Below are positions 19,004 to 27,504 of a stretch of 64,000 nucleotides of DNA, in pieces (position 1 is the first letter of the stretch; each line of letters begins with the position of its first letter). The notes under the pieces are model-generated. The model did no database searches and was not told the origin of the DNA. It was given only the letters and a program-made list of their open reading frames with translations. A program made the translations under genes and the position numbers. The DNA comes from an uncultured Bacteroidia bacterium (GTDB taxonomy: Bacteria > Bacteroidota > Bacteroidia > Bacteroidales > UBA932), in assembly GCA_902768985.1 (NCBI GenBank), contig CACXNA010000002.1:147456-211455 (forward strand), read 5' to 3'.

Positions 19004-19133
19004 CAGGTGTCCACAAAATCGGCCGCTGGTGCGATAAAAGTGGACACCTCCCCCGCAAAATAGCCCTAAAAGGCCAAATACACCGACAGGTGTCCAGAAA
19101 AAATGCGTAGAATAGCTATTTCGTGGACACCTG
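19004..19133. repeat. Two large AGGTGTCCA/TGGACACCT inverted repeats
   Basis: Copy 1 has CAGGTGTCCA at 19004-19013 and TGGACACCT at 19041-19049. Copy 2 has CAGGTGTCCA at 19087-19096 and TGGACACCTG at 19124-19133. Arms of 9-10 bp enclose 27-nt A-rich interiors, and the copies start 83 bp apart. They occupy the 452-bp gene-free stretch 18919-19370; the remaining part of that stretch (19135-19312) is GC-rich with no supported gene. Confidence 0.75.
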
Positions 19134-19312
19134 TCGAAGATGATGGATTGCGGCAGCCGGTGGGGAGGATGTGCGTGGGCCCGCGCACGTTGGCCGGTGC
19201 TGTCGGGGGTGTGCATGGGCCGTGCGCTGGGCGCGGCTGCCGCTGGTGCTGGAGGCAATAAGGCGGGCGGGTGCTGTGGGTTGGCGTTGTGGAGGGCGGC
19301 CGGAAACACCAA

Positions 19313-19344
19313 AAAACGAAATTCGCCGGGCAAAGCCGGCGAAT
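19313..19344 (-). terminator. Terminator of rimP-nusA-infB
   Basis: On the minus strand ATTCGCCGG pairs with CCGGCGAAT across a short loop and runs into TTCGTTTTTT. It lies 27 bp after the infB stop. Confidence 0.8.
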
Positions 19345-19370
19345 AACGTAAATGATGCGCCCACCGGTCG

Positions 19371-22097
19371 TTAGAGCGTGCGCTTGATCTCGACGATCTG
19401 GAAGCCTTCGATCATGTCGCCTTCCTTGATGTCGTTGTAGCCCGCGATGGACATACCGCACTCCTTGCCGGAGACGACTTCCTTGACGGCGTCTTTGCCG
19501 ACCTGCAGGGAGCCGAGCTCGCCGGTGTAGATCACGATGCCGTCGCGGATCAGGCGGACCTTGGCCTTCTGGACCATCTTGCCGTCGCGCATGATACAGC
19601 CGGCGATGGTGCCGACCTTGCTGATGCGGAAGATCTGCTTGACCTCGGCGGTGGCAATGACCTCCTCCTTCTTCTCCGGCTCGAGCATACCCTCGATACC
19701 GTCCTTAACTTCGTTGATACAGTCGTAGATCACGGAGTAGAGGCGGATTTCGATGCCCTCGCGGTCGGCGGCCTTGCGGGCTTCCGGCGTAGGACGCACC
19801 TGGAAGCCGACGATCACGGCGTCGGAAGCCTCCGCCAGCAGGACGTCGGACTCGGAGATACCACCCACAGCCTTGTGGATGACATTGACCTTGACCTCCT
19901 CGGTGGAGAGCTTGATGAGGGAATCGGACAGGGCCTCCACGGAGCCGTCCACATCGCCCTTGACGATGATATTGAGCTCCTTGAAGTTGCCGATGGCGAT
20001 GCGCCGGCCGATCTCCTCGAGGGTCATGTGCTTCTGGGTCTTGATGCCCTGGATGCGGAGCAGCTGTTCCCGCTTCGCGGCGATGCTCTTGGCCTCGCGC
20101 TCGTCGGCCATCACGTTGAACTTCTCACCCGCGGCGGGTGCGCCGTTCAGGCCGAGCACGGACACCGGCGTGGAAGGGCCGGCCTCGGTGACCTTCTGGC
20201 CACGCTCGTTGAACATCGACTTCACGCGGCCGTAGAAGCTGCCGCACAGCATCACGTCGCCCGGACGGAGGGTACCCTCCTGCACGAGCACGGTGGCGAG
20301 GTAGCCGCGGCCCTTGTCGAGCGAGGACTCGATCACGGCGCCCACGGCCTTCTTGTTCGGGTTGGCTTTCAGCTCGAGCAGGTCGGTCTCGAGGAGGACC
20401 TTCTCCAGCAGCTTGTCCACGTTGATGCCCTGCTTGGCGGAAATCTCCTGGCACTGGTACTTGCCACCCCAGTCCTCCACGAGGATATTCATCTCGGAGA
20501 GCTGGCGGCGGATGGTGTCGGGATTGGCGCCGGGCTTATCGATCTTGTTGATGGCGAACACCATAGGGACGTTCGCCGCCTGGGCGTGGTTGATGGCCTC
20601 GATGGTCTGCGGCATCACGGCGTCGTCGGCCGCCACGATGATGATGGCGAGGTCGGTGAGCTGGGCGCCGCGGGCACGCATGGCCGTGAAGGCCTCGTGG
20701 CCCGGGGTATCGAGGAAGGTGATGTGGCGGCCGTCGGGCAGCTTGACGTTGTAGGCGCCGATGTGTTGCGTGATGCCGCCGGCCTCACCGGCGATGACGT
20801 TCGATTTGCGGATGTAGTCGAGCAGGGAGGTCTTACCATGGTCGACGTGACCCATCACGGTGATGATCGGCGGACGCGGCTGCAGATCCTCGGGACGGTC
20901 GACCTCCTCGGCCTGGCTGATCTCCTCGGAGATCTCGGCCGTGACGAACTCGACCTGGTAGCCGAACTCCTCGGCCACGAGCACGAGGGTCTCGGCGTCG
21001 AGGCGCTGGTTGATGGACACCATCAGACCCAGGCTCATGCAGGCGCCGATAACCTTGACCACCGGCGTGTTGTTCATGAGCGTAGCCAGGTCGTTGACGG
21101 TCACGAACTCGGTGACTTTCAGCACCTTGTTCTCGGCCAACGCCTGCTCCATCTCCTCCTGCGTACGCTGGGCGGCAGCTTCGCGCTTCTCCTTGCGGTA
21201 CTTGGCGCCGAAGTTGTTCTTCTTGCCCTCGTTCATCTTGGCGTAGGTCTCCTTTACCTGCTTCTGGATCTCCTTCTGGAGCTCCTCCTGCTGGGCCTCG
21301 GTGAGGGCCGGCTTGAAGCGGTCGCGGTCGCGCTTGCGGCCCTTGCCGGAAGCGGCCTGCTGCTGCGGCTGGCGGTTATCCTTCTTGGGGTTCTTCTCAA
21401 TGTTGGCGCCGGCCTTGGCCACGTCCACCTTCTGCGTGCCCTTGCTGATGCGCTCGCGCTTCTTGGGCTTGCGGTCGAACTGGCTCAGGTCGATCTTGCC
21501 GACCACCTTCAGTTCGGGACCGGAAGCGGCGGGCGCCGCCTTCGGCTCCTCCACGACCGGCTCCGGCTCTTCCACCGGCTCCGGTTCGGGCTCAGCCACC
21601 GGCTCGGGTTCGGGCTCGGCGACGGGCTCCGGCTCAGGCTCGACGACAGGCTCCGGCTCGGCAACGGGCTCCGGCTCCACCACCGGTTCCGGCTCCACGA
21701 CGGGCTCCGGTTCGGGTTCCGGTTCCGGCTCGACGACCGGCTCGGGTTCGGGCTCGGCCACGGGCTCCGGAGCAACGTTCTTTTTCTCGTTAATGAAGGT
21801 GTTGCTCTTGATGATGGTCTCCTGCTCGGGCTCGTCCTCCTCCTCGGGCTGCTCGCCCGACGGACGGCGGCCGCTCTTCTCCAGGATCTCGGTGATTTTC
21901 ACCTCGACCTTGTCCGCGGCCTGCTTCAGCTCCAGGTCCTTGCCGAACTGCTTGGTCAGCAGCGGCAGGTGCTCATCGGAGACCTTGGCATTGGGGTTGG
22001 CGTCGACCTCGACGCCCTGGTTCTGGAGGAAGTCCACCAGGTCGTTGAGACCGATGTTGAATTGTCGGAGTAATTTGCTGATTCTGATATCTGCCAT
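19371..22097 (-). CDS. infB: Translation initiation factor IF-2
   Basis: The 908-residue GTPase brings fMet-tRNA to the 30S subunit and drives subunit joining. An N-terminal IF2_N-like domain is followed by a long Pro/Glu/Val repeat linker (about residues 108-183), a basic Lys/Arg/Gln region, then the G domain with GHVDHGKT (416-423), DTPGHEAF and NKIDKPGAN, and the C-terminal fMet-tRNA-binding domains. It is third in rimP-nusA-infB, five bases after nusA. The low-complexity linker is unusually regular but such linkers are normal for Bacteroidetes IF-2. Confidence 0.97.
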   Translation of the reverse strand: MADIRISKLLRQFNIGLNDLVDFLQNQGVEVDANPNAKVSDEHLPLLTKQFGKDLELKQAADKVEVKITEILEKSGRRPSGEQPEEEDEPEQETIIKSNTFINEKKNVAPEPVAEPEPEPVVEPEPEPEPEPVVEPEPVVEPEPVAEPEPVVEPEPEPVAEPEPEPVAEPEPEPVEEPEPVVEEPKAAPAASGPELKVVGKIDLSQFDRKPKKRERISKGTQKVDVAKAGANIEKNPKKDNRQPQQQAASGKGRKRDRDRFKPALTEAQQEELQKEIQKQVKETYAKMNEGKKNNFGAKYRKEKREAAAQRTQEEMEQALAENKVLKVTEFVTVNDLATLMNNTPVVKVIGACMSLGLMVSINQRLDAETLVLVAEEFGYQVEFVTAEISEEISQAEEVDRPEDLQPRPPIITVMGHVDHGKTSLLDYIRKSNVIAGEAGGITQHIGAYNVKLPDGRHITFLDTPGHEAFTAMRARGAQLTDLAIIIVAADDAVMPQTIEAINHAQAANVPMVFAINKIDKPGANPDTIRRQLSEMNILVEDWGGKYQCQEISAKQGINVDKLLEKVLLETDLLELKANPNKKAVGAVIESSLDKGRGYLATVLVQEGTLRPGDVMLCGSFYGRVKSMFNERGQKVTEAGPSTPVSVLGLNGAPAAGEKFNVMADEREAKSIAAKREQLLRIQGIKTQKHMTLEEIGRRIAIGNFKELNIIVKGDVDGSVEALSDSLIKLSTEEVKVNVIHKAVGGISESDVLLAEASDAVIVGFQVRPTPEARKAADREGIEIRLYSVIYDCINEVKDGIEGMLEPEKKEEVIATAEVKQIFRISKVGTIAGCIMRDGKMVQKAKVRLIRDGIVIYTGELGSLQVGKDAVKEVVSGKECGMSIAGYNDIKEGDMIEGFQIVEIKRTL

Positions 22098-22102
22098 TCT
22101 GT

Positions 22103-23371
22103 CTAGTCTTCGAATTCTGCTTTCAGGATATTACGGACTTCCTCGACGGTCTCGTCCTCAAGGTCGGCGCGCTTGGCGATGTCCTCGGGAGAGAGCGCCA
22201 GGACGCTCTTGGCGGTGTCGCAGCCGATCGCCTCGAGGCGGTCGATGATCCACTGGTCGATCACGTCGGAGAACTCGCTCAGGAGCACATCCTCCTCGTC
22301 GCTGCTCTCGCCCTTCGGAAGCTCGCGGTAGACCTCGATCTCCCGGTCGACGAGCATGCCGGCCAGCTGGATGTTGACACCGTGACGGCCGATACCCTTG
22401 CTGACCTGGTCCGGCTGCATGAACACCTTCACCTTGTCGTCCGGATTCTCGCCCATCTCGATGTAGGAGACGACGGCGGGATTGAGGGCGCGCTGGATCA
22501 TGAGCTTCGGGTTCTGAGACCACTGGATCACGTCGATGTTCTCGTTGCGGAGCTCACGGACGATGCCCATGATACGGCCGCCCTTGACGCCGATACAGGC
22601 GCCGATCGGGTCGATGCGGTCGTCGTAGGACTCCACGGCCACCTTGGCACGCTCGCCCGGGACGCGGACCACCTTCTTGACGGTGATCAGGCCGTCGGCG
22701 ATCTCCGGCACCTCCTGCTCGAAGAGGCGCTCCAGGAAGTCGTTGGACACGCGGCTGAGGGTGATGTACGGAGTCGTATTGTTCTTCATCTCCACGCTCT
22801 TGATGACGGCGCGGACGGAGTCGCTCTTCTTGAAACGCTCGCCGGGGATCTGCTCGCTCTTCGGGATGTGCAGCTCGTTGCCGTCCTCGTCGAGGATGAG
22901 CACCTCCTTGGACCAGGTCTGGTAGACCTCGCCGTAGAAAAGCTCGCCCACCTTCTCGGAGTACTTCTTGAAGACGTTCGCCTTCTCGATGTCCATGATG
23001 CGGCCCTGGAGGTTCTGGCGGATATTGAGGATGCCGCGGCGGCCGAACGCGGCCAGCGGCAGCTTCTTGGCGTACTGGTCGCCGATCTCGTAGTCGTCGG
23101 CGTCGCCGCCGTCCTCCCGGATCCCCTCGATGGTGATCTCGGCGTTCGGGTTCTCGACCTCCTCCACCACATCGAAGTTCTGATAGATCTCGCAAGTACC
23201 CTTGTCCACGTTGACGATCACGTCAAAGTTGTCCGAAGAGCCGTAGGTCTTGGCGATCTGGGTCAGAAAGACGTCCTTAAGGACCTGCATCATCACAGGG
23301 CGGTCAATGTTCTTCTCCTCTTTGAAGTCCTTGAAGGCGTCAATGAGCGTAATTACTTTTTCCTTTTCCAT
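22103..23371 (-). CDS. nusA: Transcription termination/antitermination factor NusA
   Basis: The 422-residue protein contains the NusA N-terminal RNAP-binding domain, an S1 domain ([18 protein letters not shown]...), and KH domains with [30 protein letters not shown] and the later [14 protein letters not shown]. An acidic helix-hairpin-helix-like tail ends the protein. It binds RNA polymerase and controls pausing and termination. It lies between rimP (9-bp gap) and infB, the conserved order. Confidence 0.97.
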   Translation of the reverse strand: MEKEKVITLIDAFKDFKEEKNIDRPVMMQVLKDVFLTQIAKTYGSSDNFDVIVNVDKGTCEIYQNFDVVEEVENPNAEITIEGIREDGGDADDYEIGDQYAKKLPLAAFGRRGILNIRQNLQGRIMDIEKANVFKKYSEKVGELFYGEVYQTWSKEVLILDEDGNELHIPKSEQIPGERFKKSDSVRAVIKSVEMKNNTTPYITLSRVSNDFLERLFEQEVPEIADGLITVKKVVRVPGERAKVAVESYDDRIDPIGACIGVKGGRIMGIVRELRNENIDVIQWSQNPKLMIQRALNPAVVSYIEMGENPDDKVKVFMQPDQVSKGIGRHGVNIQLAGMLVDREIEVYRELPKGESSDEEDVLLSEFSDVIDQWIIDRLEAIGCDTAKSVLALSPEDIAKRADLEDETVEEVRNILKAEFED

Positions 23372-23380
23372 TTTTATAGT

Positions 23381-23653
23381 TTATTCTTTAATTGTTTTCA
23401 GCATTTCATCCGCCTCGGCGGCGTCGATCCCGACGGAGCCGACGGTGAGGGCGTAGTCTTCGATGTTGCGGTCGAAGGCGGTCAGTACGGCCCGGTGAAC
23501 GTACTCGCAGTCAGCGAGATCCACATCGGCGTCCGCCTTGTCGATCGTGACTTCAAACACGTTGTCGTCGTCGTTGAACATAATGTCCACGAGGGAGCAG
23601 CCGCGCTCTGCGACGGCCTTCTCCACCACTTTTTCGAATTCTGTCCTGTCCAT
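23381..23653 (-). CDS. rimP: Ribosome maturation factor RimP, short form
   Basis: Only 90 residues long, against about 150 in the family. The N-terminal domain is recognisable (CSLVDIMFNDDDNVFEVTID, followed by the ADCEYVHRAVLTAFDR and YALTVGSVGI segments), but the sequence stops after VGSVGIDAAEADEMLKTIKE, just where the SH3-like C-terminal domain should begin. nusA starts 9 bp later, so there is no room for a lost domain downstream. Position first in rimP-nusA-infB supports the identity. The ATG at 23653 is used; a TTG two codons upstream is less likely. Confidence 0.8.
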   Translation of the reverse strand: MDRTEFEKVVEKAVAERGCSLVDIMFNDDDNVFEVTIDKADADVDLADCEYVHRAVLTAFDRNIEDYALTVGSVGIDAAEADEMLKTIKE

Positions 23654-23660
23654 ATTCAAT

Positions 23661-23689
23661 CAAAAAGGAAGACCTCTTCGGGGCCTTCC
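23661..23689 (-). terminator. Terminator-like hairpin in the rimP leader
   Basis: On the minus strand GGAAGGCC (23689-23682) pairs with GGTCTTCC (23674-23667), one G-T pair, and is followed by TTTTTG. It ends only 8 nt before the rimP ATG and fills most of a ~50-nt leader, so it looks like an attenuator. Confidence 0.6.
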
Positions 23690-23705
23690 ATCTCGTTCAC
23701 GGGTG

Positions 23706-23713
23706 CAAAGATA
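23706..23713 (-). promoter_or_regulatory. -7 box of the rimP-nusA-infB operon
   Basis: TATCTTTG on the minus strand, 52 nt upstream of the rimP ATG. The hairpin at 23661-23689 lies within the resulting leader. Confidence 0.7.
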
Positions 23714-23749
23714 AGTATTTTTTTGTATATTCGCCAAAACTTTGTGATT

Positions 23750-24142
23750 ATGAAGCGACTGACCCTCCTTTTTCTTTCCCTCGCCCTCTGCCTGGGCGCC
23801 CTTACCTCCTGCAACCTCGAGCGCACGGGGACTTACTCCTACAGCAATGAAGTCATCCTCCAGATCGAGAACCAGGAGGACTATGCCGCCGTTGAAGAAT
23901 ATATGAAGACCAACTTCGTCGAGATCACGAATAACCCGACCTTCACCGGCCCGATCCACGATGCGATTATGGAGTTCACCAAGCATTTCGTCGAGGAGGA
24001 GCAGCGGGTGGACCACGATTTCATCTACTCCCACCTCAAGGAGTCGTCGGACGGCGTCCGGCTGATCGGTTTCTTGTCCGGCCCCAACACCAAGGAATGG
24101 GTCGGATACAGCACCTACACGCTGATGGACCTCGACAACTAG
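23750..24142 (+). CDS. Small hypothetical lipoprotein
   Basis: A 130-residue protein with a clear lipoprotein signal (MKRLTLLFLSLALCLGALTSC, Cys21). The mature part is mixed alpha/beta with an acidic helix (NQEDYAAVEEYMKTNFVEI) and a final IGFLSGPNTKEWVGYSTYTL stretch. I do not recognise the family. It is divergent from rimP and convergent with the wbqC-like gene (6 bp between stops), so it stands alone. The start was chosen for the signal peptide; an upstream in-frame extension would run through the divergent operon. Confidence 0.75.
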   Translation: MKRLTLLFLSLALCLGALTSCNLERTGTYSYSNEVILQIENQEDYAAVEEYMKTNFVEITNNPTFTGPIHDAIMEFTKHFVEEEQRVDHDFIYSHLKESSDGVRLIGFLSGPNTKEWVGYSTYTLMDLDN

Positions 24143-24148
24143 AATTCC

Positions 24149-24748
24149 CTACAGCAGATAATCGATCGAAGCGGGCCCCTCGTTGAAGAGGAGGTCCATC
24201 ACGGAGAGGTTCGGAACGAACCCGTGCCGATCCGCAAATACCTGATAATAAGGCCGATCCAATCCATTTTCCTGCAGGATTGCGTTCGGCCTTTTCGGAT
24301 GGATGTCCACGTGCTCTGCGGCGAACTCCGTCGTCGGCACGAGTTCCGTGCGCAGCCCGATCCTGTCCAGGAAGAAGCGGATGATCCGCATGTCCAGCTC
24401 CCAGAGCGTCGCGGGGTGCGCGTCCAGGATGGCGAAGAGCTCGTCCCGGTAGTACTCGAAATAGGCGGACGAGCGATAGGCCGTCTCGATGCAGCGCTCC
24501 GCCTTCTCCACCCACGGCGTGGAATAATCCACCTCGATCTCGCGGATGGGCAGGTTGAACGTCCCGTCCCGGTGGCGCACCGGGAAATTGAGCGCCTGCG
24601 GCCCGTCGGCCGCATAGATGCGGCAGCGGTTGCGGTAGGACTGCTTCTGGTAATTCTCACACGCCTCGATATAAACGGAAGAATACTTTGCGAGGAGCGC
24701 AAAGTATTCTGTCGGGGGAAACCAGGCGATGGTGAGGGTCGGCACCAT
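24149..24748 (-). CDS. WbqC-like family protein
   Basis: The 199-residue protein has WbqC-family features: IAWFPPTEYFALLAKYSSVYIEACENYQKQSYRNRC, where the Gln-Ser-Tyr-Arg-Asn-Arg run is typical, and SYSTPW-like DYSTPWVEKAERCIETAYRSSAYFEYY. Members are found in surface polysaccharide loci and near lepB in Bacteroidetes; the biochemical activity is not established. It starts 7 bp after lpxA in the same direction, suggesting an envelope role. Confidence 0.8.
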   Translation of the reverse strand: MVPTLTIAWFPPTEYFALLAKYSSVYIEACENYQKQSYRNRCRIYAADGPQALNFPVRHRDGTFNLPIREIEVDYSTPWVEKAERCIETAYRSSAYFEYYRDELFAILDAHPATLWELDMRIIRFFLDRIGLRTELVPTTEFAAEHVDIHPKRPNAILQENGLDRPYYQVFADRHGFVPNLSVMDLLFNEGPASIDYLL

Positions 24749-24755
24749 CGCGCTG

Positions 24756-25568
24756 TTATTCTACGTCGCCCTTGACGCTGACCTCCATGCCGCGGACGAT
24801 GCCGCGCTTGGAGTTGCGGATGAATTCGAGGATGGTGTCACGCTCCACGGACTGCGGGAAGCCGGCTTCCACCTTGCTGCAGGCGTCGGCGTTGTTCAGC
24901 CCCTGGAAATAGATCGTGTCGTAGATGTCCTTGATGTTGCGGATCACGTCGGAATCGAAGCCGCGGCGGCGCAGGCCGACGATGTTGATGCCGGAGTAGC
25001 AGATCGGGTTGCGCCCGCAGATGGAGTACGGCGGGATGTCCTTGTTGACGGCCGAGCCGCCGCCGACCATGGCGTGCGTGCCGATGTGGGAGAACTGGTG
25101 CACGACGGTGCTGCCGCCGATGATGGCCCAGTCGTCCACGTCCGTCTCGCCGGCGATGCCCACGTAGCTCACCAGGATGCAGTGGTTGCCCACGCGGCAG
25201 TCGTGCGCCACGTGCACGTAGGACATGATCAGCGTGTCGTTGCCGACGCGCGTGACGCCCTTGCCGCTGGCCTTGGTGCCGCGGTTGATGGTCGCGCACT
25301 CGCGGATGGTGACGCGGTCGCCGATCTCCACCCAGGTCACCTCGCCGTCGAACTTGAGGTCCTGCGGCACGGCGCCGACCACGGCGCCCGGGAAGACCTG
25401 GCAGCCGTTGCCCATCTTGACATACGGGAAGATGGTGGCATGGGGAAGGATCTTGCAGTTGTCACCGATGATGACATTGTCGTCGATATATGCGTACGGT
25501 CCCACCTCGACGTTTTCGCCGAGCTGGGCACCGGGATGCACGGTAGCAAGGGGATGAATGTTCGTCAT
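24756..25568 (-). CDS. lpxA: UDP-N-acetylglucosamine acyltransferase
   Basis: This enzyme adds the first O-linked acyl chain to UDP-GlcNAc, the first step of lipid A synthesis. The 270-residue protein is a left-handed beta-helix of hexapeptide repeats (V-G-PYAYIDD-NVIIGDNC pattern) with IRECATINRGT and HVAHDCRVGNHCILVSYVGIAGE, whose His is the catalytic base, and a helical C-terminal domain. It follows lpxC by 3 bp. Confidence 0.96.
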   Translation of the reverse strand: MTNIHPLATVHPGAQLGENVEVGPYAYIDDNVIIGDNCKILPHATIFPYVKMGNGCQVFPGAVVGAVPQDLKFDGEVTWVEIGDRVTIRECATINRGTKASGKGVTRVGNDTLIMSYVHVAHDCRVGNHCILVSYVGIAGETDVDDWAIIGGSTVVHQFSHIGTHAMVGGGSAVNKDIPPYSICGRNPICYSGINIVGLRRRGFDSDVIRNIKDIYDTIYFQGLNNADACSKVEAGFPQSVERDTILEFIRNSKRGIVRGMEVSVKGDVE

Positions 25569-25571
25569 AAG

Positions 25572-26471
25572 CTACTTGATATGCTTGAGCCCCGTCCGGC
25601 TCGCCACGCTGTTGATGGTGTGGCCGGGCTTGAAGGCTGTGATTCTGGCTTTCGGGAAGCCGCCCAGCAGGCGCATGTCCCCGATGAGGTCGAGGAGCTT
25701 GTGGCGGCCGCACTCGTTCGGGAAATGGAGTTTGATATTGCTGAGGTATCCCTGCGGGGTCACGGACAGATGCGGCTGGCCGAAGAGCCGGCACATGTTC
25801 TCGATCTGCTCCTCGCTGACGGGATGCTCCACGATCACGATGGCGTTGTCCACGTCGCCGCCCTTCACCAGGCCCTTGGCGGCCAGGAATTCCAGCTCGT
25901 GGAAGAAAACGAAGGTGCGGCAGGGAGCGACCTGGCCGACATAGTCGGCATTCTCCTCCCAATGGGCCTTCTGGACGCCCAGCACCCGGGAATTGAAATC
26001 CGAGGTGGCCTCGAAGGACATCTTCTCGGCCGGTTCGACCCGCACCCAGGATCCGCTCTGCTCGTCGCGGACCTCGAACGCCTCGTCGAACTCCAGCCAG
26101 ACCCGCTCCGCCTCCTGGGCCTGCAGCCCGTCGGGGGCGATGGCGCGCACATAGCGCTCGGCGCTGCCGTCGAGGATGGGCGCCTCCTCGTTGTCGAGCT
26201 CGACCCGGGCATTGTCGACGCCCAGGCCCGTCAGGGCGGACATCACATGCTCGATGGTCACCACGGAGACCTCCCCTTCGGAGATCGTGGTGCTGCGGTC
26301 GGTACGGCTGATACGGGAGGCGACGGCCGGGATCTCGACCCCGACGTCCGTACGGACGAAACGGATGCCGTAGCCCACGGGGGCCGGCTTCAGGGTCAGG
26401 TGGGCATATTTGCCCGTATGGAGGCCGCGTCCTTCGAAAGTATAGGCGGCAGTTAAGGTCTGTTGCTTCAT
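25572..26471 (-). CDS. lpxC: UDP-3-O-acyl-GlcNAc deacetylase, unfused
   Basis: This zinc deacetylase carries out the committed step of lipid A synthesis. The 299-residue protein has the ligands and catalytic residues: TIEHVMSAL (Glu-His), GRHKLLDLIGDMRLLG (zinc His and Asp), and AFKPGHTINS (catalytic His). In many Bacteroidetes lpxC is fused to fabZ in one ~460-residue protein; here it ends after the LpxC domain and lpxA follows at once, so no FabZ domain is present. It has its own -7 box. Confidence 0.95.
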   Translation of the reverse strand: MKQQTLTAAYTFEGRGLHTGKYAHLTLKPAPVGYGIRFVRTDVGVEIPAVASRISRTDRSTTISEGEVSVVTIEHVMSALTGLGVDNARVELDNEEAPILDGSAERYVRAIAPDGLQAQEAERVWLEFDEAFEVRDEQSGSWVRVEPAEKMSFEATSDFNSRVLGVQKAHWEENADYVGQVAPCRTFVFFHELEFLAAKGLVKGGDVDNAIVIVEHPVSEEQIENMCRLFGQPHLSVTPQGYLSNIKLHFPNECGRHKLLDLIGDMRLLGGFPKARITAFKPGHTINSVASRTGLKHIK

Positions 26472-26479
26472 TCGGGCCG

Positions 26480-26487
26480 CAAAGATA
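26480..26487 (-). promoter_or_regulatory. -7 box of lpxC-lpxA-wbqC
   Basis: TATCTTTG on the minus strand in the 31-bp gap after lpxD, ending 8 nt before the lpxC ATG. It allows lpxC to be expressed apart from lpxD. Confidence 0.65.
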
Positions 26488-26502
26488 CGAATAAAAAATG
26501 GA

Positions 26503-27495
26503 TTATTCCTCTTCGCCCGCGCGTTTGAATTTGGCGTATGCCTTCAGGTAGGTCCGGTGCGGGATGGCGGGAATGCCCCATAAGGTCTCGCCCGGCTTGC
26601 GGATATTGCTGGTCAGACCGCTCTTGGCGCCCAGCGTGGTGTGGTCGGCGATCTTGATGTGGCCCACGATGCCCACCTGCCCCGCGATGATGCAGCTCTC
26701 GCCGATCTGCGTGGAGCCGGCGATGCCCGTCTGCGCGGCCATCACCGTGTTCTTGCCCACCACGACATTGTGGGCGATCTGGCAGAGGTTGTCGATGCGC
26801 ACGCCGTCCGCGATGACCGTGGACTCCATCGGCGCGCGGTCGATGGTCGTGTTGGAACCGACCTCGACGTCGTTGCCGATGACCACGTTGCCCAGGTGCT
26901 CGATCTTGCGCCAGGTGCCGTCCGGCTGCGGCGCGTTGCCGAAGCCGTCGTCGCCGATGATGCAGCCCGCGTGCAGGATCACGCGGTCGCCGATCACCAT
27001 GCCCGGGAAGATATGCACGCCCGGATAGATGATGCAGTAGGAGCCGATCTTCGTCCCGGCGCCGATCGTCACGTTGTCGTGGATGATCGTGCAGTCGCCG
27101 ATTTGGCAGTTCTTGCCGATGGTCACGAAGTCGCCCACGCTCACCCGCTTGCCCAACTTCGCGCTGCAGGCGATGCGGGAGCGCAGCGAGCGGCGGCGGC
27201 GATACTTCTTCTTCTGGTCGGCCATGTACTTGAGCAGTTCGGCCAGGGCGTTGTAGGCGTTCTCCACGCGCACCAGCGTCGGAACCACCGCCTCCTTGGG
27301 GGTAAAATCATTATTTACCAGCAGGACCGAGGCCCTGCTGGTATAGACGTACTGTTCGTATTTCGGATTGGCGTAGAAGCAGAGCTGGCCCGGCTTGCCG
27401 TGTTCAATCTTTGCGAAGGATGTTACTTTGGCGTCCGGATTTCCCTCCACGGTCCCGTGGAGGACCTCCGCCAGTTGCTTTGCAGTTAGTTCCAT
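26503..27495 (-). CDS. lpxD: UDP-3-O-acylglucosamine N-acyltransferase
   Basis: LpxD adds the N-linked acyl chain after LpxC. The 330-residue protein has an N-terminal uridine-binding domain ([21 protein letters not shown]) and a hexapeptide beta-helix with [36 protein letters not shown] and [23 protein letters not shown], containing the catalytic His of the QIAHN motif. It lies 9 bp after the FadL-type gene and 31 bp before lpxC. Confidence 0.95.
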   Translation of the reverse strand: MELTAKQLAEVLHGTVEGNPDAKVTSFAKIEHGKPGQLCFYANPKYEQYVYTSRASVLLVNNDFTPKEAVVPTLVRVENAYNALAELLKYMADQKKKYRRRRSLRSRIACSAKLGKRVSVGDFVTIGKNCQIGDCTIIHDNVTIGAGTKIGSYCIIYPGVHIFPGMVIGDRVILHAGCIIGDDGFGNAPQPDGTWRKIEHLGNVVIGNDVEVGSNTTIDRAPMESTVIADGVRIDNLCQIAHNVVVGKNTVMAAQTGIAGSTQIGESCIIAGQVGIVGHIKIADHTTLGAKSGLTSNIRKPGETLWGIPAIPHRTYLKAYAKFKRAGEEE

Positions 27496-27504
27496 TCTCT
27501 TATT

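Noticed and set aside
18995-19333. Short minus-strand ORFs in the gap upstream of infB
   Set aside because: They are low-complexity, Pro/Ala/Arg-rich and lie on the inverted repeats and terminator; no toxin-like gene can be supported.
22382-23749. N-terminal extension of the small lipoprotein at 23750
   Set aside because: It is antisense to nusA and rimP; the real protein begins with a standard lipoprotein signal.
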